Below are positions 58,631 through 64,000 of a stretch of 64,000 nucleotides of DNA, in pieces. Positions within the stretch are counted from its first letter, which is position 1. Each line of letters opens with the position of its first letter. Where the stretch lies: positions 1-64,000 of the forward strand of contig JAHBUS010000002.1 in NCBI GenBank assembly GCA_019637955.1, in the 5' to 3' direction. A program made the translations under genes and the position numbers. Under the pieces are notes generated by a model. That model worked only from the letters and a program-made list of their open reading frames with translations, did no database searches and was not told the origin of the DNA. The stretch comes from Pseudobdellovibrionaceae bacterium (GTDB lineage: Bacteria; Bdellovibrionota; Bdellovibrionia; Bdellovibrionales; Bdellovibrionaceae).

Positions 58631-58940
58631 CGGGTGCCTCCTCTTGGAAGTAAGACCGGTAATCAAGGTCAGGCATCGAAGGAGAGAGGACGCTTGGGCT
58701 CACCATGTACTCGCCATAGTGCTGAAGGTAGCCATCGGGCTTTCCGCGCTTGACGAAGTAGAGAACGCCCGCGAGCGCGGTTGTTCCTCCCCATACGAGC
58801 AGGAATTTCAGCCGGGTGTGCCCGAAGACGAGGTTCGAGACAGCGAGATACAAAAAGACGAGCAGCAAGTCCGCGAGTTCAAAGCCAAAGAGCCGCGCCT
58901 TCTTTTCAAGAGCACGCGGTACCTTCGAGTGAAAGAGCAT
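58617..58940 (-). CDS. virB3: VirB3-like protein (T4SS-2)
   Basis: 107 residues from ATG 58940 (AAAGGAG upstream). Cytosolic start HSKVPRALEKKARLFGFELADLL, a hydrophobic hairpin (LLLVFLYLAVSNLVFG ... FLLVWGGTTALAGVLYF) and VKRGKPDGYLQHYGEYM, the same GKPxGYL motif as the ICE-1 VirB3. Placed between virB2 and virB4. Confidence 0.87.
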   Translation of the reverse strand: MLFHSKVPRALEKKARLFGFELADLLLVFLYLAVSNLVFGHTRLKFLLVWGGTTALAGVLYFVKRGKPDGYLQHYGEYMVSPSVLSPSMPDLDYRSYFQEEAPDDET

Positions 58941-58996
58941 GAGGACTCCTTTCTTCAAGAAACGAAGGCCGGAAAATGCTCCGGCCTCGTTGGTCG

Positions 58997-59299
58997 TTAG
59001 CGGACGGCATCAGAAATGAAGTCGATAATTGCTTGGCTTCCGAACCCGAGTGCTGCGCCTATCAAGGCGTAGGTGACGTGCCTCTTCGAGTCAGGGTGGC
59101 CCGTCATGTAGCTGAACGATGCGACGAGCAATCCGATCACGGAAAGTAATGGGAGTACGACATTGGAGAGCTGCGAACGGATATTTTCGAGAGAGCCACG
59201 AAAATCGGCGAAGGCGAGATCAGGGAATAGAGCGATGACCAGCGTGGGAAGGAAAACGGACAGGAGTGCGACGGCATCCTGTTTGGAAATGGAACGCAT
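58997..59299 (-). CDS. virB2: VirB2-like pilin precursor (T4SS-2)
   Basis: 100 residues from ATG 59299 after GGGAGGAAAG. Long signal peptide ending near LAFA, then two hydrophobic helices (NVVLPLLSVIGLLVASFSYMTG and VTYALIGAALGFGSQAIIDFI) split by a short charged loop HPDSKRH, like GDASAKAR in the ICE-1 pilin. This is the expected pilin architecture. Confidence 0.88.
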   Translation of the reverse strand: MRSISKQDAVALLSVFLPTLVIALFPDLAFADFRGSLENIRSQLSNVVLPLLSVIGLLVASFSYMTGHPDSKRHVTYALIGAALGFGSQAIIDFISDAVR

Positions 59300-59360
59300 A
59301 CTTTCCTCCCGAGAAAGCAATGATTGGGAGTGGTATGCGTGGAGGGGCCTTGTAAGGGAC

Positions 59361-59414
59361 GCCCGAAGGCACGCGGGAGCCTGAGTCTTCGAGACTCCGC
59401 GCGCGCCCTCGGGC
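59361..59414 (-). other. Long stem-loop upstream of virB2 (T4SS-2)
   Basis: Outer stem GCCCGA (59361-59366)/TCGGGC (59409-59414), inner stem GAGTCT (59383-59388), loop TCG, AGACTC (59392-59397), with further partial pairing between. It lies between the stop of the 140-aa secreted protein and the pilin start. No T-run follows; it could stabilise or process the mRNA so that pilin is made in excess. Confidence 0.55.
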
Positions 59415-59423
59415 TTGGAGGGA

Positions 59424-59846
59424 CTACTGACGCTTCAACGTGATGAAGTTGTTGAGCTGGATTTCGACCGGATATTTCTTGCTCGTCACGACGCTCATGC
59501 TGTCTTCCGACACCATGAGCTCGAAGTAGAGATTTTCCGTTCTCTCCCTCAGATCGACGAGGTGAAACTTCCTGCTGCTCAGGTCTTTGATGACCTCAAA
59601 ATCCGACATTTCTTGTCTGTTGATGGGTTCACCTTCGCAGGTGGCCGTGCCATTGAAAAACTCGATCCGGTAAAGGAGCGAGCGATCCACCCCATATACC
59701 ATCTCGAATTTCTTGGACGTGGGCACACCGTTGAAGATGGTCCATTTCACGCACTCGGAGTAGGTGCCCGCGAGTTCGTTCACCCCCTCCGCTTGCGCCG
59801 CCGTTGACAGGACGAGAGCCGCCACCATCAAAATGATCTTCTTCAT
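59424..59846 (-). CDS. Exported protein of T4SS-2 operon
   Basis: 140 residues with a clear signal peptide MKKIILMVAALVLSTAAQA. The mature part is a beta-rich small domain (AGTYSECVKWTIFNGVPTSKKFEMVYGVDRSLLYRIEFFNGTATCEGEPI) with two cysteines that could pair (about 32 and 70). It resembles small lipocalin-like sheets, but no family is recognised. No counterpart is seen in T4SS-1. Confidence 0.7.
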   Translation of the reverse strand: MKKIILMVAALVLSTAAQAEGVNELAGTYSECVKWTIFNGVPTSKKFEMVYGVDRSLLYRIEFFNGTATCEGEPINRQEMSDFEVIKDLSSRKFHLVDLRERTENLYFELMVSEDSMSVVTSKKYPVEIQLNNFITLKRQ

Positions 59847-59895
59847 ATTTCCTCTTTTCTCGCCCTTTCTTTGGGCGTGGTTTGGTTGTTCAAAT

Positions 59896-60324
59896 TTAAG
59901 CCGCGGGGTTCGACTGCGTTTCGAGTTCCTTGGTCGTGGCCCCGTGAAAATTCAGGTACAAATCCACGCACGCCAGAAGGTCGAAATCGAGCTTCATGAT
60001 GCCGGAGTTTTGATCCCCGAGGAGCTTCGCCGTGCCGACGCGGTTCCAGAAATACTTTTTCCCCGGAAGGCTAGACGGTTCACGAGTCAGGATCACGAAA
60101 TCAAACGGACGACCCGCCTCTTGTTCAGGCAAGAGATAGAACTGATCCTTCAGAAACATTCGGAGATACAGCGTGTAGGTTGTCGATCCCTCGTAGAGCG
60201 TCGAATGCCCCACGGAATTGATCTTTTCGATCTTGCCGCTATCGTCGATGCGGCCTTTGAAAACGTCGAAACGATAGACTTTGACTTTGTTCCCCTGCAT
60301 TTGGTTTTGGCTTGCGATATTCAT
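59896..60324 (-). CDS. Conserved-position protein of T4SS-2 operon, function unknown
   Basis: 142 residues; ATG follows GAGGGGAAAAT. Beta-rich (VKVYRFDVFKGRIDDSGKIEKINSVGHSTLYEGSTTYTLYLRMFLKDQFYLLP ... FDFVILTREPSSLPGKKYFWNRVG). No signal peptide, so cytosolic. Family not recognised. It sits two genes upstream of virB2 in the same operon. Confidence 0.7.
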   Translation of the reverse strand: MNIASQNQMQGNKVKVYRFDVFKGRIDDSGKIEKINSVGHSTLYEGSTTYTLYLRMFLKDQFYLLPEQEAGRPFDFVILTREPSSLPGKKYFWNRVGTAKLLGDQNSGIMKLDFDLLACVDLYLNFHGATTKELETQSNPAA

Positions 60325-60361
60325 ATTTTCCCCTCTTCTTGCATGGCGCTTAGGCCACGCT

Positions 60362-60628
60362 TTACGATTCCATGATTTTGAGCATCGAATGTTTCGACCT
60401 TGAAAATGCAGGGTGTTTCAAACAAAACTCGCGGAGCATCCGAAGTGCTCGCGTGAGCAGAGCTTCCGTGGAGCGAAGGCTTAGGCCGAGCGTTTCCGCG
60501 ATCTCGACCGTTTCCATGTTCTGCCAGAAGCGGAGGTCCACAACAGCCGCGTGAAGGCCCGGAAGCCTCTCCATAGCCGCCCGAATGATGGCGTAGTCCG
60601 TCGGTGTAAATAAGTTCGCGCATCTCAT
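60362..60628 (-). CDS. Stand-alone sigma70 region 4-like protein
   Basis: 88 residues; ATG after GGGGGAG. The sequence ERLPGLHAAVVDLRFWQNMETVEIAETLGLSLRSTEALLTRALRMLREF is region 4 of a sigma70/ECF factor (the HTH that reads the -35 box). Region 2 is absent, so it cannot act as a full sigma factor; it may be an anti-/co-sigma or activator-like DNA-binding protein. Located in the leader of the T4SS-2 operon. Confidence 0.8.
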   Translation of the reverse strand: MRCANLFTPTDYAIIRAAMERLPGLHAAVVDLRFWQNMETVEIAETLGLSLRSTEALLTRALRMLREFCLKHPAFSRSKHSMLKIMES

Positions 60629-60649
60629 TGGCTCCCCCTCTTGATGCGG

Positions 60650-60883
60650 TTATAGCCAACGGTTCAAATGAACCGGAGGGCGTCTTTCAGGCTCGCGCTC
60701 GTTGCGAAACTCCAGATCACGCCAAGTCTCGTAGTCGAGGCTCTGGCCCACGGATGGACTGAAGAGTTTCCCGAGTGTGCGCCGGATTTTCTTAAAAACG
60801 CTTTTCTTACCTGCCTCATTCGTGACGAGGCGTGGACGATTTTGGATTCCTGTTTTACTGATCGTTTGCGTGGCGGCGTTCAT
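60650..60883 (-). CDS. Small basic protein, function unknown
   Basis: 77 residues from ATG 60883, 8 bp after AGAAAGG; GTG 60892 is an alternative. A Lys/Arg-rich middle (KKSVFKKIRRTLGKLFSP) and a charged end (DYETWRDLEFRNEREPERRPP). No domain recognised. It lies between the zinc-ribbon and sigma-region-4 genes. Confidence 0.5.
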   Translation of the reverse strand: MNAATQTISKTGIQNRPRLVTNEAGKKSVFKKIRRTLGKLFSPSVGQSLDYETWRDLEFRNEREPERRPPVHLNRWL

Positions 60884-60910
60884 GTCTTTCACCTTTCTTT
60901 CCCCTTTGTC

Positions 60911-61222
60911 TTACGCGCTGACTTCGACCGGGCGGGGTTCTGCCTGGTAGTCATCGGTTTTGGCCGCAGGATTCATTGGCGTGACGGGAGTCAGTTCCGG
61001 CTTCGTCAGAAAATGCTCCTTGAAGGCTACTTCGAGATTGTTCATCAGACCCCGCTCGACGTACTCGATGCAGGTGTCCCAATCGCAGGAGCAGCAAAAC
61101 TGATCCGGCCCTTCGCTCAAAAGATCCTTCGAGCCGCAGACAGGGCACCGCTCACGGCGGGCCAGCGATTTGCGTCGGGTTCGTTCTTTGATCTGTCTCT
61201 GCTGGAGTTGTAGGCTCATCAT
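60911..61222 (-). CDS. Zinc-ribbon protein heading T4SS-2 operon
   Basis: 103 residues; ATG preceded by AGGAGCGAAAAA. Zinc ribbon CPVCGSKDLLSEGPDQFCCSCDWDTC between basic N-terminal (QIKERTRRKSLARRER) and acidic/Pro C-terminal parts. As in ICE-1, a zinc-ribbon gene opens the T4SS operon. Its start is about 17 bp after the inferred sigma54 transcription start. Confidence 0.75.
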   Translation of the reverse strand: MMSLQLQQRQIKERTRRKSLARRERCPVCGSKDLLSEGPDQFCCSCDWDTCIEYVERGLMNNLEVAFKEHFLTKPELTPVTPMNPAAKTDDYQAEPRPVEVSA

Positions 61223-61249
61223 TTTTTCGCTCCTCCTGGCCTTCTATAG

Positions 61250-61265
61250 GGCACGAACAGTGCCA
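61250..61265 (-). promoter_or_regulatory. Sigma54-like promoter of T4SS-2 operon
   Basis: On the minus strand TGGCACTGTTCGTGCC (61265 to 61250): perfect TGGCAC, exactly 10 bp between GG and GC, with GTGC instead of TTGC at -12. Transcription would start near 61239. The sequence is also an inverted repeat (GGCAC/GTGCC), so a hairpin or operator reading remains possible. Confidence 0.6.
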
Positions 61266-61354
61266 GGATTTTTGAGAGGCGAAAAATCGGAGCTAAATGC
61301 GTGACGTGGAAAAGGAATTTCGGTTTTCTGATTTAGCCGCGGATTCGGGCGAGC

Positions 61355-61463
61355 CTATGAAATTTCAAACGATTCCTCCCGGCGAATTGAGAGAAAACGA
61401 TGCTAGCAAAGGGACTTAGGTCATCTCGTTTGAGTGTTTGTGGGGTCTATGAAAATTCAAACG
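61355..61463. promoter_or_regulatory. Two 17-bp direct repeats upstream of T4SS-2 promoter
   Basis: CTATGAAATTTCAAACG (61355-61371) and CTATGAAAATTCAAACG (61447-61463) differ at one position and are 92 bp apart. A further CGTTTGA (61428-61434) faces the second copy. They lie about 120 and 215 bp upstream of the inferred sigma54 start, the usual enhancer distance. The sequence differs from the ICE-1 palindromes, so a different regulator should bind. Confidence 0.65.
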
Positions 61464-61468
61464 GCAAA

Positions 61469-63013
61469 TTACGCCGTCGTCACGGGAAATGAAACGATCA
61501 GGTCTTTAGAGAGGAGCTTGCAGCCAGCCGTTACGCACTCGGTTTGGATTTCGGCTTCATAGGCGCGGCCCGTGACGAGTACCGCATGGGCAGGGTTCGG
61601 GAGTTCGCGGATCGCGGCAAGCCCCGTGCGCTTACCTTTGCCGAAGTCATGGTCGATCAGAAAGCGGTCGCTTGGACCAATCTCCGAAGCGGCCGGCAAG
61701 TCTTCCGCTGCACCAAAGAATCGCGTGCGAATCGCTTTAGGAAGTTTTATCTGCCATGCTTGTAGCATGTATGGTTGGTCGTCGCAGATAAAGAGCGTTC
61801 CGTCCTTGGGGACCACTAGGCTGTCACAGTACCAAGTCGGCGTCGGTTCCTGCGGAAACATGAGACTGACCGTGGTTCCCTTTCCAAGTTCGGACTCGAT
61901 GGTGAGGCCCCCTTGGGCCTCTTCCATCAGTTTTTCAGCGTAGTACAGGCCAAGGCCCGAGCCGTTTTCCTTGCCGTGAGTGAAACCCTTTTCACGGACC
62001 TTAGGTAGTAGCTCCGGCGCAATGCCTTTCCCGTTATCCTGTATCGAAACCGCCACCATGCTGCCGTCGGCCTCAATATCAATCTCGATTCGTCCATCAG
62101 AACCGATGGCTTGGAGAGCATTGTCGAGGAGATTTGAAAGCGTGGCTTTCAAGTCCGGTCCGCTGATGCGCGTGTAGGCGCAGGGAGAATTGCTTTTGAT
62201 TTCAAGCAAAGCAGAACTTTGAAGCAGGGACTTTTCTTCAAGGATTTGCCGTGCGAGCGCGACGGCATCAAAGATGGCCGTTGGCGAAGGCACGGCCTGG
62301 GGAACAGGCTCGCCGCCACCTTCCATCTCCGACAGAATTTCTTCGATACGATGAGCGGCGCGGTGGCCCTGATCCTTGAGTGCCAGCGACTCGGTCGAGG
62401 TCGCCGTGAAGTAGGCGTTCAGCACCGCGAGCGGAGAACGGATGTTATGGCGAACCTTTCCCACAAGGTCTTTGAGAATTTTTGAGTTCTGGAAGGCGAG
62501 CTCTTTTTCAAGTTCGTAGCTGAGTCTTCTTTTCGCACTCGTAAACGGAAACGCGATCAGAGCGACGACAAAAATCCAAACCAGGATAGCATATCCCGCA
62601 AGCTCAAAGCGCGAGTAGATGAAAGAGAGTGCGCCGACCTGAGTTTCCCGTTCGTCGTCGAGACGAATGACAGATCTGACCTCGGCATGAAGAAGCCTAT
62701 CCCAAAGGCTTCGGTTCCTGTACTCGATGGGAGCCACCGTCGGCGGAAGGGTTACGATCCTGCGTCCTTCGCTATCGTACTGCGTGATGCTCTGAAAGGA
62801 TGCGAACCTGATGCCGTTCATGATCTGGAGCTCGCCCCTGGTATCTCCGGCCTGAAGAGTCTTTCTCAAGAAGAGGGTCGCTTGATCGGCCAGTTCTTGC
62901 TTGATCGAATTGTTCCAAATGATCGAGACGCCGAGCAGACCGAGCAATAGCAACGCCGCCGTTACGACGTATCGACGAATCAGGCGATTGAAGGCTAAGT
63001 CCAAATCCTTCAT
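61469..63013 (-). CDS. Hybrid histidine kinase with C-terminal receiver (ICE-2)
   Basis: 514 residues; ATG overlaps the YcaO-2 stop (ATGA). Transmembrane helices at about 16-34 and 139-158 enclose a 105-residue periplasmic sensor. His189 in GKVRHNIRSPLAVLNAY; ATPase domain with N-box LSNLLDNALQAI, G1 QDNGKGIAPE (325-334), G2 NGSGLGLYYAEKL. A receiver follows from about 406: acidic pair Asp411-Asp412, likely phospho-site Asp454 or Asp456 in FLIDHDFGKG, Thr481 and Lys503. Unlike the ICE-1 kinase, no response-regulator gene follows; the regulator may lie beyond the right edge. Confidence 0.92.
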   Translation of the reverse strand: MKDLDLAFNRLIRRYVVTAALLLLGLLGVSIIWNNSIKQELADQATLFLRKTLQAGDTRGELQIMNGIRFASFQSITQYDSEGRRIVTLPPTVAPIEYRNRSLWDRLLHAEVRSVIRLDDERETQVGALSFIYSRFELAGYAILVWIFVVALIAFPFTSAKRRLSYELEKELAFQNSKILKDLVGKVRHNIRSPLAVLNAYFTATSTESLALKDQGHRAAHRIEEILSEMEGGGEPVPQAVPSPTAIFDAVALARQILEEKSLLQSSALLEIKSNSPCAYTRISGPDLKATLSNLLDNALQAIGSDGRIEIDIEADGSMVAVSIQDNGKGIAPELLPKVREKGFTHGKENGSGLGLYYAEKLMEEAQGGLTIESELGKGTTVSLMFPQEPTPTWYCDSLVVPKDGTLFICDDQPYMLQAWQIKLPKAIRTRFFGAAEDLPAASEIGPSDRFLIDHDFGKGKRTGLAAIRELPNPAHAVLVTGRAYEAEIQTECVTAGCKLLSKDLIVSFPVTTA

Positions 63014-63930
63014 GCCAGAAACTCCGGTTGGGAGAAAACCGCTTCGCTCGAATATCGAGAGAACACCAAGGGACAGTCGCCGAAGGCATCGTCAGTTTGT
63101 AACCGATCAAACTTACCATCGGGAATCACGACATCCGAAGCCGTCCGATTAAGAGAAGCCACGAATTCTTGAAAATAGGAAGTGTCTCGCAGGAGGGCTT
63201 GCCGGTTCTGACTGGTTGGGCGCTCGATCTTCAGGAAAGCCTCGCGGCTGATCGACGCGGGTTTAGTGTGAAGGCAAAACTCCAGGTTCCGCAGACATTC
63301 GAGCCGTGCCTTGTCCTGGGCGGCCTCGATGCTTGAGGCTGCGCCAAGCCCCAGGATACCGCCAAAGGCAGGCTCCGCATTTTTGCCGTTTGCAAGACAA
63401 AGAGCGACCGACACGCCGGAAGGCGAAGCGAGACGGTAAAGGCCGATCTCAACACCGAGGCGAGCGTAGCGTGCGCCGACGGCCGGATCTATCGACAGCG
63501 GGTTCAGTGCGATTCCGCGGCTCACTTGGTCTGAGAAGCAAAACCGCTCAACGTATTCAAGTCGTGCGTTCTCTTGGGCCAACTCCATATTGATATGGCC
63601 CGCGACTCCAAGTGAGCCGATCCCGTGGCGGAAACAGGTTGCTCGCTCCACCGCTTCGCAAACAGCCTTCGCAAGTGCTGTGTTTGCGACGGGATCAGAG
63701 CCGCGGCCAACGAATTTTTCACCAAAGATGGAAATGGAAACCCGAAGGTCGCGCCATCCTGGGAAGATGGCTTTGATCCATAACAGCTCTTGAACCCGAA
63801 GATCGAAGCGTGTCGCGTTCTGAAGTATCCATGCGGTCAGTTCCTCTTGACGAGCCATATCGGATTGTTTGCAAAAAGCTGTGAGAGTTCGATTTTCCAT
63901 CCCTTTTTTGCAAGGGCGACATAAGGGCAC
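63010..63930 (-). CDS. YcaO-domain protein 2 (ICE-2)
   Basis: 306 residues from GTG 63930; ATG 63900 or 63858 are alternatives, and only 63858 reduces overlap with the small frame upstream. YcaO features: LAKAVCEAVERATCFRHG (first ExxER), ENARLEYVERFCFSDQ (second motif, ERF instead of ERD), SSIEAAQDKARLECLRN, and GVSVALCLANGKNAEP. It is shorter and more diverged than YcaO-1; loss of the second-motif Asp could weaken ATP/Mg binding. Directly coupled to the hybrid kinase, it repeats the YcaO-kinase pairing of ICE-1. Confidence 0.85.
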   Translation of the reverse strand: MPLCRPCKKGMENRTLTAFCKQSDMARQEELTAWILQNATRFDLRVQELLWIKAIFPGWRDLRVSISIFGEKFVGRGSDPVANTALAKAVCEAVERATCFRHGIGSLGVAGHINMELAQENARLEYVERFCFSDQVSRGIALNPLSIDPAVGARYARLGVEIGLYRLASPSGVSVALCLANGKNAEPAFGGILGLGAASSIEAAQDKARLECLRNLEFCLHTKPASISREAFLKIERPTSQNRQALLRDTSYFQEFVASLNRTASDVVIPDGKFDRLQTDDAFGDCPLVFSRYSSEAVFSQPEFLA

Positions 63931-63989
63931 GACGCCAACGGCACGAAGACCCCTTTTTGAAGGGACGACTCGTGAATAGACTTGAGCAT
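63837..63989 (-). CDS. Possible small peptide gene before YcaO-2
   Basis: A 50-residue frame from ATG 63989 (MLKSIHESSLQKGVFVPLAS, then CPYVALAKKGWK ...), open upstream to the window edge without a stop. It overlaps YcaO-2 in another frame, by only 22 bp if YcaO-2 starts at 63858. One cysteine in a SCPY context. It could be the precursor peptide, the tail of a longer protein or a chance frame; no ribosome-binding site is visible in the 11 bases available. Confidence 0.25.
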   Translation of the reverse strand: MLKSIHESSLQKGVFVPLASCPYVALAKKGWKIELSQLFANNPIWLVKRN

Positions 63990-64000
63990 TTTTAGGCGTT

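Noticed and set aside
1-64000. CRISPR arrays, rRNA or tRNA genes, insertion sequences with DDE transposases
   Set aside because: No spaced identical direct repeats of CRISPR type, no T-loop or rRNA-like stretches and no DDE transposase motif were seen on reading through.

Overview
The window reads as an accessory (integrative-element) region of a Gram-negative bacterium: Sec signal peptides, lipobox lipoproteins, two VirB-type type IV secretion systems with VirB9/VirB10 outer-membrane-spanning parts, two transmembrane histidine kinases and a sigma54-dependent response regulator. GC looks mid-50s by eye. The style would suit a Bdellovibrionota or other delta-like lineage, but no rRNA, tRNA or core housekeeping gene is present, so that is only a guess. 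No CRISPR array was seen.

Layout. (1) About 125-44016 looks like one integrative and conjugative element (ICE-1). A tyrosine integrase with a small excisionase-like gene lies at its right end, and two 23-bp direct repeats (22 of 23 positions equal) bound it; the right copy lies in the 3' end of another element's serine recombinase gene. Inside ICE-1: a zinc-ribbon/large serine recombinase/two ParB-RepB-like cassette (1.2-5.2 kb); a defence island (5.2-23.6 kb) with a secreted nuclease, AbiE toxin-antitoxin, ASCH protein, McrBC with a membrane coiled-coil partner, a Cas4-like DUF2779 nuclease, a Z1 helicase/nuclease, an RHH/radical-SAM/ASCH operon, and a cold-shock protein with a type IIG restriction-modification enzyme; an AAA+ ATPase; a regulatory operon YcaO - 100-aa secreted protein - peptide-type solute-binding protein - histidine kinase - sigma54 response regulator (24.8-30.4 kb); and, divergent from it, a T4SS operon (31-41.2 kb).

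(2) From 43997 to the right edge, mostly on the minus strand, is a second element (ICE-2): serine recombinase, small DNA-binding proteins, ArdA antirestriction protein, a hairpin-rich gap with a nested inverted repeat that could be oriT, a replication-relaxation-like protein, and a second VirB2-VirB10 operon whose coupling protein carries a one-base frameshift. Upstream of this T4SS again lie a histidine kinase (here with a receiver domain) and a YcaO protein.

How it fits together. Both T4SS operons pair a YcaO protein with a histidine kinase, open with a zinc-ribbon gene, end with a Replic_Relax-like protein, and are followed by nested inverted repeats. In ICE-1 the 0.55-kb region between the YcaO operon and the T4SS operon holds five copies of a 15-bp palindrome flanked by sigma54-like promoters pointing outward. 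In ICE-2 a sigma54-like promoter and two 17-bp direct repeats precede the T4SS operon. My inference, not a demonstrated fact, is an undescribed signalling circuit: a YcaO-associated exported peptide is sensed through an orphan peptide-binding protein and a kinase/sigma54 regulator, which switches conjugation on.
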